DNA of 64,000 nt from Rhyzopertha dominica (GCA_025024175.1 QCXZ01000001.1:41410942-41474941); one strand, 5' to 3'. Numbered from the stretch's first letter, positions 12,130 through 23,555 are shown. Translations and numbers: made by a program. The notes: generated by a model from the sequence alone, not told the origin.

Positions 12130-12600
12130 TCTGTCCAGAATCACACATCNATTCTGGACAGAGTATTCAAGAAAAACCGTAGAAAAACTCCAATCACATC
12201 TCGATTTATCGTAAGTCAANCTNTCAACACCTTCAACACGATGAATAGACGCAGAACTACCAGACCATGATGTACAGGGGGTGAAGCATCTGTTGACCAT
12301 GTGTTCAATTGTTTGGAGGGGTCTCCACATTCACAAGAAGGTTTGATAGATGGATCCCATTTATTAAGAAAAAGGTTGATATTTTCATGACCAGTGCGAA
12401 GGCGATTCAGAGTGACCCAAGACTTTCTCGGGAGATCAGTTCCTGCCACCTTTTCTGTAGGATCGTCTATAAGCTGTTGATTGAATATATCATGTTTCTT
12501 AAGATTCCAAACAGAACACCATCCAGCCTCAATAGTGTAAGGAGCACGAATGAAATCTTTATCACAGCGTTCTTTAAATTCAACATAATTTAGCTTAAAA
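12130..12600 (-). pseudogene. Non-LTR retrotransposon C-terminal fragment
   Basis: The minus strand encodes LPRKSWVTLNRLRTGHENI followed by PSCECGDPSKQ, then a frame break and HMVNRC. The pattern PR-x-x-W-x-x-LNRLRTGH ... C-x-CG-x-P-x-Q ... H-x-V-x-x-C is characteristic of the C-terminal end of jockey/R1-type ORF2 proteins, after the RNase H domain. Upstream residues on the same strand (AGWCSVWNLKKHDIFNQQL) read into it across a break. Several N bases and a frameshift lie in 12,150-12,225. It is a 5'-truncated or fragmented copy and not functional. It lies on the same strand as the RT fragments at 16-17 kb but need not be the same insertion. Confidence 0.7.
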
Positions 12601-12659
12601 CCTAAATGAATCCGGTAGGTGCTGCCATCAGTATATCTTATCGAAATTCGGTCTGCGCG

Positions 12660-14350
12660 TTTTTGCCAAAAACGTTTTTGCCCACAAAAATACTATCACT
12701 ATCACTTTGAGCCTGCAAGATTCACCTAGTAAATTTCGCTAAACAGCTGCCTTTAAAATTGGTTTTGACTTATCGAGTGTGTGAAACCCAATTAGATATT
12801 TGTATTGGATCTGAAAGGCGCTGTTATAATCATAATTGATTGTCTAATTGGGGATTTGAAAAGCGAATCGCTAGTCCTTGCAGAAGAGGGTCGAAGAGCA
12901 GACGTAAGTTCTTTTTATTCAATAGTATAGTGGTTTCACCATGCGTTTTCTTTATTGCCACCTTTCTTGTTTCTTACTTCTTCACCCTCCAGTTGTTACC
13001 TCGCTAAATCCACGTGCATAAGGGCTATTGGGTAGGAAACATACTCCGGGAAGCTAATTGACAGCTAGGATAGCGGTTAAAGGCCCATTTGGACCAGGAG
13101 GACTCCCAGAGGACCAGCTTACCTTACGGTCAGACACTTTTCTTTTTTTACGTTATCTATAACATAGACATTCTTGCCGTTCCGAGAGCACGTAGAAGCG
13201 GTTTTCCGTGGATCGTCGTTCGTCGTTTCCTTGAAATAAACAAGAGTTAACGTTTAAACATTTACAATTTGATCTCTACAATTTACAATTTATTTTCTCA
13301 AAAATTTAATCGATACTTATCTGTATAGCTTCGGTTTATAGTAGTTTTTGTTTCCTTTATGTTAGATTATTCTAAAAATAACTTACCTTGATAAAGGTAG
13401 GAATTTGGTTTACTGTTCACACTAGAATAGCTTGTTATTTTGTAAAATAGCGGTTTGCGAGTCGCAGCGGCGTTTTACTTATAGCTACGGGAATAAAGTG
13501 AACTTATTGTGTATTCGGAAAGGTATTAGCCAATACTCCACCCCCGGGTGTCGACAATTAAGTAACATGTTCACTACTCACGAAATACCGTGATACGGTT
13601 TGACCGTTCTTCCCTCGCACCACGACGCTCGCTTGCTAGACCTTTGCAGGGTAGTTATTACACTAATTTGAATTATAATCATTAACCTTGTATCATTAAC
13701 TTTATATTTTTGATGCATGTTAATTTTTTTGTAGATAAACACTTGCATAAAAATTATTTCGCAATTTTATTTGGCTCTTTGTTCGCTGTTGGCTTTTTTA
13801 ATTACGTGGCGCCCATTATTTCTTTTTTTTACTTGTGAACGCAGCCCGTCTCCACTGAGTAAGCTGAATATCGCTGTGGTTTATTAGATTTATTGTGAAG
13901 GTAAGATCTGAGGCTATAATACTTGTTTGGTGGTTAATAAAGCCTTTGTGATATCGTCACGTAATATCTTCTATCCACAAAGGTTTTCTGGAAGATAGCA
14001 GTTATAGGTAGCTGTTGCAGATCTCTGGAAATCAGAAACTCATTAGGAGCTGATCGATATTTTTACCAAGCTTTATATCTAGCAGATTGTCTGCGAATCT
14101 CCGGAGGAGCAATGTTTGAAAAATCGGAAGCCAAGGTAATTTGCATTTCAAGAGAAAGGATACGCACTCTGGTGGCTTATGGTGAACTAGTTTCTGCCAC
14201 ATTAATTCTTAGCCACACTTTTATATCCGTTTGTTTACCATTGATTTTTATTGATTTTGTCGTTGGATCGTTTTCAGGTCATATTTTACATGTTGATCTT
14301 TATAATTTAGTATTAGGAATTTTATTTTAAAAAACAAAAACGACCGCTCT
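12660..14350. other. No recognisable feature
   Basis: No recognisable ORF. The stretch 13,440-13,640 is GC-richer and includes CCACCCCCGGGTGTCGACAA, which could be a relic of an element end. I cannot assign it. Confidence 0.35.
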
Positions 14351-14354
14351 AAAC

Positions 14355-15059
14355 ATGGCGTCTAATAACAATTACTGCTGTGTACCACAGTGCTATTCCT
14401 GGGCCAAAAAGACACTGAAAAGAAATTAAGTTTTCATAGATTTCTTGAAGAAAATGTAAGGCAAGTTTACGTAGAAAGTGAAATGGGGAAGCATTTAATG
14501 GACCAAAGAAGAGCTTGGATGTTGAAACTAAAAATTGGCAAGCAGGTGTCCAAATCTATGGAAGTGTTCTCTCTTCATCTTTACAATTAGGATTATTTTA
14601 ACAAGATAGGTAATATTTCCCTTTTGCAGTTCTGCAAAAACTACCTTCGTATTTGCTATAGAAAAATAATGTAATAATATATAAATTTTAAAAATATTTT
14701 TTGAATTTTGCATTCTAAATATTTCTTTTTAATTGCAGCTTTAGCTCACAGAAAGAGGTCGAATTTTGAAGAAGACGGTAGTACTTTCTCAAAATCTCCC
14801 TATTTCTACAGTTCTACAAAATGTGTAGGAACATCTTCTGATCTTACTACTATAAAAAATAGAAAATATTCTAATCGAAGAGAAACTGATTTATGTACTA
14901 AGATTCTCAAGAATGGGAGTCTGGAGCAAATGTTCAGGATGCAGAAAACTTGAAAGAACTACTGAATTCTACACCAGATATCAGTGAAAAGGACTTGGAT
15001 AGTGCGGTTTTACAAAACAGAAAAGTGATGATGCGAGATTCAGAAGCACAAGTGAATTA
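14355..15059 (+). pseudogene. THAP-domain gene or transposon relic (type 1)
   Basis: From ATG 14,355 the reading is MASNNNYCCVPQC, the start of a C2CH THAP zinc finger. After a +1 shift near 14,410 it continues with KLSFHRF and QRRAWMLKLKIGK, then EVFSLHL where an intact domain has C-S-L-H-F. These are the landmark positions of a THAP domain (paired Cys, FHRFP, central Trp, final C-x2-H). A possible intron ends at TTTTTAATTGCAG (about 14,740). The following frame (HRKRSNFEEDGSTFS) and a later shifted frame ending QVN at about 15,059 could be the C-terminal part. Frame breaks and loss of the last Cys mark it as a pseudogene. THAP domains bind DNA in P-type transposases and in host regulators; which source applies is open. 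Confidence 0.65.
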
Positions 15060-15328
15060 ACATAAAATTTACACATTAAGTGATTTGTTAAAAATAAATT
15101 TTGCCCTAGAAGTTTTACAGGAATTAATAATTTTCACATTCAGGATTGTATTGTATTGTTGCAGGTCCTATGGTGGGAGAGCATCTGACAAGTGTAAGCT
15201 TTTGAATTATGAATGCCTTCCTTTTCCTCTATAAATACAAAAAAATATTCTTTTTAAATCAAACACACATAATCTGCTTATTTTTTAAATCGACGCATTG
15301 AAACAGTATAGATTATTTAAAATGCCTG

Positions 15329-15461
15329 TCTATGCTGTGCTGTCTGGACCGCAACCAACTGCCGTGCTGTCTGCACTAGACCTAAACTGCACTGATGAGC
15401 TATAATGATAGCTATTTAGATCTATCTGCAGTTGGTTGCGGTGCAGACAGCACAGCATAGA
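15329..15461. repeat. Short palindromic MITE-like element
   Basis: TCTATGCTGTGCTGTCTG followed by ACCGCAACCAACTGC at the left recurs in reverse complement at 15,425-15,461 with one mismatch over about 35 bp. About 60 bp lie between the arms. It is non-coding. The minus ORF at 15,330-15,551 is a by-product. Confidence 0.65.
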
Positions 15462-15929
15462 GATACATTTTAATGTATGTCGGTTCTTGCCCGCTTGCAA
15501 AAAGTTCCGTGGGGACCTGCTGTCAAATTGAAGTACCCAGATGCATGCCAATTTGTCGGGCTACAGGTCACTTCCTAAGTAGATCCCATAATGGCAGCTA
15601 GGTGGCTTTATCATCATGTCAGTGTAATGCTGATAGATGGCATTGTCATCTAATTCTTACTTAGTATAGAGTATTTGCTTTTGTTTTGTTCTCTAACCAA
15701 ACACTTTAGGATATAAAAACTGAATTTAGATTTCCTGTATAAACACTAAATTAAAATGCACACGAATGTTCATAGGCGCAATTCAGCATACATGCTATTT
15801 TTTAGCTGAACCTACAAAATAATTATAAAAATTACAGATATANTCCTTGCCGCAAAGTAAGTAGCAAAGAAAAGAAATTAAAGAGAAAATAGAACTATAT
15901 AATAGAACTATATGTAGACCACATGGAGT

Positions 15930-17270
15930 TTTGAATCCTCTGTAATCTAGTGGCATCAGATGCTAGAATAGACGGTCCATAAACGTAATCACAAAATAAT
16001 AACCGTGAGATAATCAACGAATTACATAATTTCAACTTTATATCGTAATTTATTAAGAACCTGTGGGGATAAACTTGTTTAGAGTTAGAAATCAGGACTG
16101 CACAAATCGTAGATCTTCATCTATATGCAACCCCAGATTCCTGCACGACTTACTAAACGGAATTGTTGTGCCATTAACATTAATACTCAATGTACCTTTT
16201 AAAGTTATTACGGGATTGTTAGTGGCCAAAAAGCATGGTCACTGATATGCTGGCGTTGAGATTAAATCCATGGGCATAAGAAACATCAGCTAGTATTTGC
16301 AAGTCAGTATTAATACACTGTTCAGCGANCAGATNCTCAGACCTGAAATCGTACCATAACTGAGTGCCATCTCAGCAATATGTAAAGAAAACAATAGCGG
16401 AGCTAAAAGTGAACCTTGTGGGACTCCTTGTGGTACTCGAATTGGCAAGGACATCTCATCACCAACAAAAACAGAGTGGCTCTGATCAGCCAAAAAATCG
16501 TAAGCCATATCAACCGTGCAATTGTCCAACCCAAAATATTTCAATTTACTGAACAAAATGGGTGGTTAAGGGTGTCAAATGGTCTACTATAGTTAACAAC
16601 AATCAAACATGTGAGTTATCTTTCATCTGAGGATTTAAAAATACTAGTAGTTATATGAATGAAAGCTGCGGTCGGACTATGGTGAGGTTTAAAGCTGATT
16701 GGCATTCAGGAATTATGTTTTTAGCAAAAACGTACCCTACTAGCTGATTCCGGAGGAGCGTTGGTAATATACTTATTGGTTTCAGTTGCTTGAGTTCTAC
16801 GGGATTCGAAACTTTGGTTAAATGAATCACCTTCGCCCGCTTCCACAAGGCAGGAAATCGAGAAAGTAAAATACATGTATTAAAATATAAGTTATATGAT
16901 TTGATAATGGGTGTACTACCAATTTTATCATATTAAGTGAGATGCCACCCATACCCACCGCGTTAATAGAACTAATAATTTTTAAAACATCTCGAATCTC
17001 GACAGTGTGAAAGGCGAATTTACTCTTTCTTAGTTATTGAGTAGGTAAAGAAGGGCCCCTGTTGCAGGTGGTATTGGCACGTCAGCAAAGTGCCTGTTAA
17101 TCACATCAGGATCGCTAATTTCACAATGCAGGAAGTTTGTTTCTAGTAATAATTCCAACAGAACGCCATGTGTTCCATAAGGATTTACTATCATTATCTA
17201 TTTCTCAGTTTGAAATCTATGTACGCTTTCTTTTGCCTGCGTATAGCGCCAGTGATATAGTTGCGTAAAT
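15930..17270 (-). pseudogene. jockey/CR1-like reverse transcriptase, decayed
   Basis: On the minus strand the pieces follow RT order: a pre-RT block (LWNTWRS, HFADVPIP), AVGMGGISLNMIK, WKRAKVIHLTKVSNP, LKPISILP, IIPECQSA, FDTLNH, LKYFGLDN and VPQGVPQGSLLAPLLF (RT motif with PQG), then HGFNLNASIS. This corresponds to fingers, palm and part of the region after the catalytic YADD of a jockey/CR1-type non-LTR RT. The YADD position falls where bases are ambiguous (16,329 and 16,335) and is not readable. Frameshifts and stops are frequent. The endonuclease and ORF1 at 19.7-21.2 kb may be the 5' part of the same insertion. Confidence 0.75.
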
Positions 17271-17272
17271 AC

Positions 17273-17572
17273 TTATATCAAAAAAAAATCTGAATTTGAA
17301 CCTATCCTTCTGTAATCTGACGAGGCCCTGTTCGGGAGTTTAAAAATGTCATTGTATCCGTCCTTTTCAAAATCCATTTCGCCTGCGTTGTACCGCCTCC
17401 TTCCCTGCCATTGAATCCAAATCTTCCCATCTCCTTTCCTTTTCCTTTCCTTGCCTACATGTTCTCCAGTATTCTTAAACAAGTCTAGTCTGTATTTTGT
17501 CAAATCTTCTGTTATGAAGTAGTTTGATCCTTTTAACGATATCTTCCTAGCCATTGTAAACTTTACAAGCAA
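17273..17572 (-). pseudogene. Non-LTR ORF1 (gag-like) C-terminal fragment
   Basis: The 99-codon frame reads KISLKGSNYFITEDLTKYRL, then GEHVGKERKRKGDGKIWIQ. The pattern LKGSN-x-FI-TEDLT ... GKIW is seen at the C-terminus of ORF1-type proteins of CR1/jockey-like elements that assist RNA binding. It abuts the pre-RT sequence at 17,265 with no endonuclease between, so either the element was internally deleted or two insertions are joined here. The frame is open but lacks its N-terminal part. Confidence 0.55.
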
Positions 17573-17747
17573 ATGTATGCATGAATACGAAGGCTGAAGC
17601 CCTCAGTGCCATCTAAACGGAACTCTGCTGCGAGCAGGACGATCAAACTGTGAATAGACATCGGCCCAGAGCAGATTCGTAGCGATGGCATTGGAGAAGC
17701 TACTCCGTGAACAGATGAAAACAAAATCATCTGCCCTGGTCAGTCCA

Positions 17748-17804
17748 CTCTCACCCTACGACTAGTTTCACCCTATTGGGGCTCATCAAGCAGGGGTAGA
17801 GAGT
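17748..17804 (-). ncRNA. Hammerhead-like motif, copy 1
   Basis: On the minus strand CTCTCTACCC pairs with downstream GGGTGAGAG (stem I). Inside are CTTGATGAG (core), a CCC/GGG stem with loop around CAATA (stem II) and TGAAAC (core), followed by CTA-GTCG-TAG, a possible minimal stem III. The arrangement fits a type I hammerhead more fully than the other motifs here. Against activity, the core is UUGAUGAG where CUGAUGAG is expected, and the cleavage triplet is not obvious. Confidence 0.45.
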
Positions 17805-17973
17805 AAATCGACCAGGACAGATCGTCGGCGTCGCCTATAACCGCGGTGGGCGGACTGATGTATGTGGGAATACGAAGACTGAAGCCCCAAGTGCCATCTA
17901 AACAGAACTCTGCGAGCTGGGCGACCTATGATCTGTGAATAGACAGCGGCGACGGTCTGCCCTGGTTGATTTA

Positions 17974-18030
17974 CTCTCTACCCCTGCCTTATGAGCCGTA
18001 ACAGGGCGAAACTAGACGTAGGGTGAGCGT
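17974..18030 (+). ncRNA. Hammerhead-like motif, copy 2
   Basis: Plus-strand counterpart of the previous motif. CTCTCTACCCC pairs with GGGTGAG, TTATGAG replaces TTGATGAG (one base lost), stem II is weaker (CCG/GGG), then CGAAAC and CTA-GACG-TAG. It is more decayed than the minus-strand copy. The conserved outer stem and the shared CTA...TAG hairpin suggest that structure, not just sequence, was inherited. Confidence 0.4.
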
Positions 18031-18059
18031 GGACTGACCAAAACAGATGATTTTATTTA

Positions 18060-19700
18060 CAAGCAAATGTTGGGACGTTCTTCCTTCTTCCTTCTTTCGT
18101 TGAAGTAAATTCCTTTTAAAACAAGCATGTATTTCGTTTAGAGCACCCATGAATTGTAACAATGTTATGCTATTAGCACCCACAAATTCTGAAATTCCTT
18201 TTTTCGAAATGAAAAAATGAAAAAAGTGTTTAGAGCTTATGACAGAAAATGGACACAGTGATATATTTTTGGTTACAAACCATTAAACTTGATCATCATA
18301 CTGACGGGACCTATAAAAATACTAAACAGCAATTTTGCACACTCCTAAAACACAGTCTTCCGGAACATGAATATCCGTTACTTGCGGTCGTAAGTGTATA
18401 AGTCTTTAAGTATCTAGTGTTTTAATTTCCAATTATTTTACGACACTGTGTTTCTCCCTGTAGGTACTGCATAGTGTCGCACTTCTTTAATAGTTCCTTT
18501 ACGTCCGGTCGCGCTACGTGAGTGTTTTCAAACCACGAAAAAAAAAACACGGCCAAAAATCGCTCGATAAATACCAAAATCTGTTTGTTTGCGTCGTAAA
18601 GCAGGTTTACGTATAAAATCTAATTTTTCAAAAACTAGACGGAACCGCAGGAAATTGCCGTATTTTAGTTGTGCAAAATGCGGCGGTGATCAGGTATTCT
18701 GCACAATTAGCGCAATATTAAGTAGAATGCCTTACCTACACATTTTCTCTATGGATGCTTTTAATCCACAATTTGCGACGTTCTTTTTCATGAGGTTTAG
18801 ATGGAAAGAGGTAAAATTTAACCGATTTGTCTGAGTTTGCATAACTGTTACAGTTCACAATACTGCAATTTTGTTTACTTACACGCAAAGAGCATACGTA
18901 GGTATTTTCAGCACTCATACTATCAAAGAAAATATCTACTGGTCTAATTCACTAGACAGGCCTAAATAGGAAAATAGTGAAGTTAGACTACAGTAATTGC
19001 AGCTTACACCATACAGCTGACAGTACGCTGACAGCTAATGTGAATTGTTTACCTACTAAAAATGCCAAATTTCACGGATGGTGGCGCCACTTGAATGTTC
19101 GCTCATCGCCTATAGGTTACGTTTTAAGGCTTACATTATTAGACATGCCAAATGGCTTTGAGAATCTGCGGGATGGTATTTTTTTCTGGAGTCATCTCCC
19201 ACTCATCTCCCTATTTTTTGCAGTATGCCACTGACTGACTGAAAAAAAGGAGGAAATTCTATACAAGAGGAAATTATCTATTCAATTTAGAACCCTTTTT
19301 CTCTCTTGCCTCTTTCCTATCTACCACTGTTTTCGTGTAAAAAAAAATTAAATCTATTATCTTCTTAGGCACGCCAAATGGTTGAGGATTTACAAATTTA
19401 TTTATACAAAAAACTTTTTTTAAGAAGAATTAATTAACGGTATTTAAAAACATTAATTGATATACTCTAAATTTGACCCAAATATCTCAGAAATTGTGCA
19501 GGAGGTGTAAAAGAATCTTGAAACTTTAACACCCTGTAGCTAGGTAGCGAAGCTTTCGTGGACCTATGTTCACATTTAAATGAACTTTTTTTCTTAAATT
19601 CACGCACATTCAACGGAATCATTATCAAAAACCTCAATCCAGCCAAGAACACCAATATCTCTAATCAGCATCGTAACTACAATTACAAAAATCATCTTTA
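18060..19700. other. No recognisable feature
   Basis: Several short ORFs, none with recognisable motifs. The stretch ACAGCTGACAGTACGCTGACAGCT near 19,010 resembles one near 38,960, too short to call a repeat family. Confidence 0.35.
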
Positions 19701-19736
19701 TAGTACTTATTCTTTCTTTTCATGCTCGAGGCAATA

Positions 19737-20335
19737 TCAAGAGCTAAGACTATATCCAATGTGCCAGGTACAATGTATTATAGGTACCAAAGTTATATCA
19801 GATTCAGACACTATCGTATCAATTACTGAAGAAAAAACTAGATCAAGGGACCAACCGTTATTATTAGGGATTGGGCAATATTGACGAAAATTTAGAAAGT
19901 CAAACGTATCCACCAGATTTTCAGCCTTAGTGTTTATTGGATGCCACACACGCTTCCTCAAACACCTTCCCAGTCCAAACTGTTCCAGCAAGATTATAAT
20001 CCCTACAGTTAAAAAATATTAGGATACTTTTCCACTAAATTAAAAATGTTGAAATGGAGCAGTAAATTTTAATCACCAGCATGAGTCGGTGAGTATACAA
20101 CAAATATGTTAATTTTTGTTTGCATTAATGTTAAGTTTAAGCTATTCTCATAGTGAACAGCAGTATATCTATTATTTACCGCTATGAGAACCCCTCCCCC
20201 ATCCGATTTACCCGAAAGCAATCCATGCCTATCCCTATGAACGACTTTGAACATATTAGTATAAACAAGTTCATCTGTTTTTATATTATTGTTGAGCAAA
20301 GTTTCGGTTACACAAATAATAGGGGAAACTGCTAA
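19737..20335 (-). pseudogene. Non-LTR APE-type endonuclease fragment
   Basis: The minus strand reads SPIICVTETLLNNNIKTDEL, then KVVHRDRHG and SDGGGVLIAV (20,069-20,340), and after a frame break NNNGWSLDLVFSS and SDITLVP (19,737-19,991). The TET and GGGVLIAV blocks are hallmarks of the N-terminal part of the APE-like endonuclease that nicks target DNA in jockey/CR1-type elements. LDLVFSS and the SD block belong to its C-terminal half. Middle residues are lost or out of frame. It lies directly downstream of ORF1 (20.6-21.2 kb), the normal order. Confidence 0.75.
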
Positions 20336-20621
20336 AATGGATTCATAAAATTCCTTTTAGTGCGGAAAAAAATGCATCGTAAAAAAATAAGATTAGTGCA
20401 AAATAGAAAAACAGATATCAGCAATGATGCGACGATACAAGAAGGAAACTAAATTAATATATCTGTATAATTCCTGATATCAATAGCTATCCCCATCAGA
20501 GTAAAAGTAATAATAACAATTCGAATATTATTCAAGAAAAACAATAATACAGTTGATTAAGAAATTACAAGCAAGGCATAGTTTAGTTTATTTTAAAATC
20601 GCGTTCATTGCTTCTACACTA

Positions 20622-21200
20622 TTAATCGATGTCACTTTGTTCGTCCTTGGATGACACATAAATATTTTTTCGTCTCTGATGCAGCACGCTATGTTGTTTT
20701 TGCAGAGGCCTCTGATCGATCTGAATGGTGTTCATTAATATAAATGGGAAGGCCAGGACCTTCAAATCCAATCTCCTCGGAAGTAACACCATTTCGTTTA
20801 CGAATTGCACCAATAATGAGACCTTTCCTCGAGCGATCAAACAGCCTGACAAGGATCAATCTGGGGTTTCGGTTTAACGTATTCATGTGAGGAACCCTCA
20901 ATCAAGGAACGATCCTTGATGCCCAAGCCCAAGCCCCCTCCTTTCAGGTACCCCGTTAATCTCCAAATTATTAATTCTGGATCGCTGCTGCAACTGTTCA
21001 ACCTGGTCTCTGAGATGTGATAGTTCTCTACTAGTACTGGCTACTTCCTGCTGGACCGCAGGAATGGCCCGAACCTTAGCTTCCATATTGACTACAATCA
21101 AACGAACCCCCTTAAACCTCGTGTTGTATGAGTCCAGCGCCACTGATATTTCAATCTACTTATTTTTCACGGAACCTGAATTGCATCAAGTTTAGACACA
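20622..21200 (-). pseudogene. Non-LTR ORF1 protein, decayed
   Basis: The upstream frame (20,898-21,143) contains ELSHLRDQVEQLQQRSRINN followed by LEINGVPE, a coiled coil leading into the RNN-x-EI-x-GVPE motif of ORF1-type RNA-binding proteins. The downstream frame (20,622-20,901) carries RVPHMNTLNRNPRLILVRLF, KRNGVTSEEIGF and IYINEH, matching the following RRM-like and C-terminal regions. A frameshift at about 20,900 separates them and another falls near 20,710. It forms the 5' part of the jockey/CR1-like insertion with the endonuclease below 20,340. Confidence 0.75.
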
Positions 21201-21259
21201 CTATCCTGAATACCATTCAACTTTGTCATGATGTCACTCATATTTACAGATTGAGTAGT

Positions 21260-22200
21260 AAGGCTTTACACGAGAAACCTGGGTACTTCGCGGGATGCGG
21301 CAATGCAGTTGTCTGTGTACAGTTTGTGTGAAACAACCTTTAGCAGTCAGCACATTGAATTGATGCAGTTTGGCGAGATCCAGCCGTTCGGCAAATAGCA
21401 CAAACCGTCAACATTGTTACTAATTGTCAACAATAATTGTATTGAGAGGAAAGAAACATTCACAAAAAGTCACACAAGATCCCACAAAAAGTGAACAAGA
21501 GTGATAATGATGGACGTGCTACCCCTTGATTTGGAAATCTCAAATGTGATGTGGACGGGATGGGACAGAATGGCGGAGTTGTGAGTGCTGGAATGCTCCG
21601 CGACCCGGTAAGGGCAAAGAAAGTCAATTAAAAAGAAGCTGAAATATGAACAAGGACGGTATATGGTACCGGACCCAGGATGGTGCCAGCAATCAGAGCA
21701 ACCTCTGGGAATGGCACTAACAAGCAAGGCGAAGTGGTACTCATAAACCGGAGACAGCTGCCGAAATACCACCAGGAAAGACAAATAGTGTTAAACTTTG
21801 TTAATAGTATAGTAGGTTAAGACAAAAATGTAAAGATTGAGACAGCAGGTGTCCCGCATATAACGTCAACTGCCCCACCCACTTGAGGTAAGAGACAGAA
21901 GCGAAGCCTAAGTCTCATTCTTCGGGCGAAGGCAAGGCTAAAAGCGCGCGGGACACCATCCAGTTAGAAAAAACGCGGCCTGTTTTAGTCGACATGTCAA
22001 GAAATCGTGGCTAGCAGATGGAAAAGTTAAAATCTTGTCTACTATGAGAGCTTGCGAATAGGATATCCTACAAACCTCAAACGAATGAAATCGTCGAGCA
22101 TTGACATCGTCAGTTTGAAGCAAGCCACAATGCCAAAAAAAACTGAAAAATGAGTAAACGTTCTGCCTACAGTTTTGTTGGGAACGTGTTATAAGGAAAC
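21260..22200. other. No recognisable feature
   Basis: Contains ORFs of 104 aa (21,470-21,784, minus) and 61 aa, without recognisable motifs. It may include a further part of the non-LTR 5' end or of the gypsy remnant that follows. Confidence 0.35.
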
Positions 22201-22204
22201 TTCG

Positions 22205-22500
22205 GATGTTGTGTACCCGAATTTCTATACGGTACTATTCTGGGAATTTCTGGCTGAGTTTTGGCAAAAGACCCTATGCACAAGACACGCACGACATTCC
22301 AGCTCTACTACAAGGTCTACGTTCCCACTACCAGTCACAGAAAAAATAAAACTTTTGTCCATCTGGAACTTCATACCTGCAGCCATGTCTTTCTTCGTGA
22401 CGATGCAGTCCGTAGGCCTCTCAAACCAAGGTCTATTCTACTACTACAGGTTGCAGAATTTTGCATATATTTCCGATACTTCGATATTATTACTACAAAC
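22205..22500 (+). pseudogene. Ty3/gypsy integrase C-terminal remnant
   Basis: The plus strand reads EFLYGTILGISG, then after a stop VLAKDPMHKTRT and, further on, FVHLELHTCSHVFLRDDAVR plus RPLKPRS. A-E-x-x-YG-x-x-L-x-L-P-G-E-F followed by F-V-x-x-x-L-x-x-C-x-HVF-x-R-x-DAVR-x-PL-x-P is the typical end of a mag/gypsy-type integrase. It is a lone fragment with no gag, RT or LTR nearby, and its catalytic DDE part is absent. A shifted frame (22,175-22,504) is not the coding frame. Confidence 0.65.
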
Positions 22501-22655
22501 TTAGTGTTGATAAACAAAACAAATTAAGTAAGTACCTAACAAACAGCAACAAAGCAACACGTTTTCTTTCGAATTCATTTTTGGTTGTAACTAATTTAGG
22601 TGAACAAAAGATCATGAATTGATTCTTTTCTAAAAGGGCTGAGTGATCCAGGATT

Positions 22656-23052
22656 AAATAAACTAAATCAAAGTCTAGTCCCACATCTTTTATTAAAGAA
22701 CCGCAGAGCGCGTTCGACCACTAAAAAGTGTAATATTATAATAGATGTACAATGAACATTTCATAAACATAAACATGAGGGTGGTACCCACCACTCATGA
22801 TATAAAAGTTAATCTAAACTATTCATCTCTGGTTGAAGTTTTGGTTTTCAATCCGAGACGACCCTCATGAGTTCACATCAACTTTTATTTAATTAGTGGC
22901 GGTTACCATCCTCATCACTATACGTTTTATGAATTTTACTTATTGTTCATCTATTTTAATGTCGCACTGAGGATGACCACTTTTTAGTGGTCGAAAGCGC
23001 TCTGCTATTGTGTNATAAAGGATGTGAGACTAGACTTCCATTTACTTTATTT
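22656..23052. repeat. Palindromic element with hammerhead-like motif
   Basis: The left arm (AGTCTAGTCCCACATC, GCAGAGCGC, TTCGACCACTAAAAAGTG, AATAGATG, CAATGA) recurs in reverse complement on the right as AGTCTAGTCTCACATCC, GCAGAGCGCTTTCGACCAC and so on. A spacer of about 75 bp lies at 22,815-22,890. The left arm has lost about 11 bp covering the first half of the core motif. It is non-coding and probably paired Penelope-type termini or a foldback element. Confidence 0.7.
22967..22999 (+). ncRNA. Hammerhead-like core with perfect stem II
   Basis: CTGAGGA (22,967-22,973, matching CUGANGA) is followed by T, a perfect 7-bp stem GACCACT / AGTGGTC with a TTTT loop, then GAAA (22,993-22,996) and GCGC. 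Both core boxes and stem II are exact. Stem III and a cleavage triplet could not be placed with confidence. This is the best core match in the window. Confidence 0.45.
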
Positions 23053-23555
23053 ACCCTTGAACAAAAGATGTTGCATTTTTGTATGTATTTTATGCAATGC
23101 CCCTACACTTATCACAACGGTAACAATATAATTAGCAACAGTTAACAATTTGTACGATAATTACTTGTATTACAAGAACGAAACAAATGTTAGTTTTATT
23201 TGCAATACATCACACGGTATTTATGGGTTACTCATGATTCAGACAAATCAAGAGCTTGTATGTTGGGTGTCTCAGCCCTTGCAATTTCTGGCTGAATATT
23301 TAAACATTTGTATTGAGGAGATCTATGATAGTATATTTGATATTTGTAGCAAGAAGCACGCAGTCTTCTTTGTTATCATTACACACTGCAACCGTAAATC
23401 CGCATCTCGACATGATAATCAAAATTAATTACTTATTTCTATTAGGTAATAAAACATTAAAATAATCTGCGACAAAGATGCAATGAGTCGCCAGCATACG
23501 TCATTTCTTACATCCGTCCCCACTGGTCCCCACTTACGGTGCCCATAAACCGACT
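23053..23555. other. No recognisable feature
   Basis: The 92-aa plus ORF at 23,150-23,428 has no recognisable motif. The non-LTR element begins somewhere after about 23,500. Confidence 0.35.

Larger units (their letters stand above)
17583..18045. repeat. Direct and inverted repeat cluster
   Basis: A unit starting AATACGAAGGCTGAAGCCC (17,587) returns as AATACGAAGACTGAAGCCC (17,870), both continuing GTGCCATCTAAAC and GAACTCTG and later GTGAATAGACA. The second half of each unit (CAGTCCACTCTCACCCTACG, then GGGGTAGAGAGTAAATC) appears in opposite orientations in the two units. The cluster therefore has direct repeats outside and an inverted pair inside. Each inverted segment contains a hammerhead-like motif. 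Confidence 0.65.

Noticed and set aside
21470..21784. 104-codon minus ORF
   Set aside because: No recognisable motif, and no supporting splice or start context.
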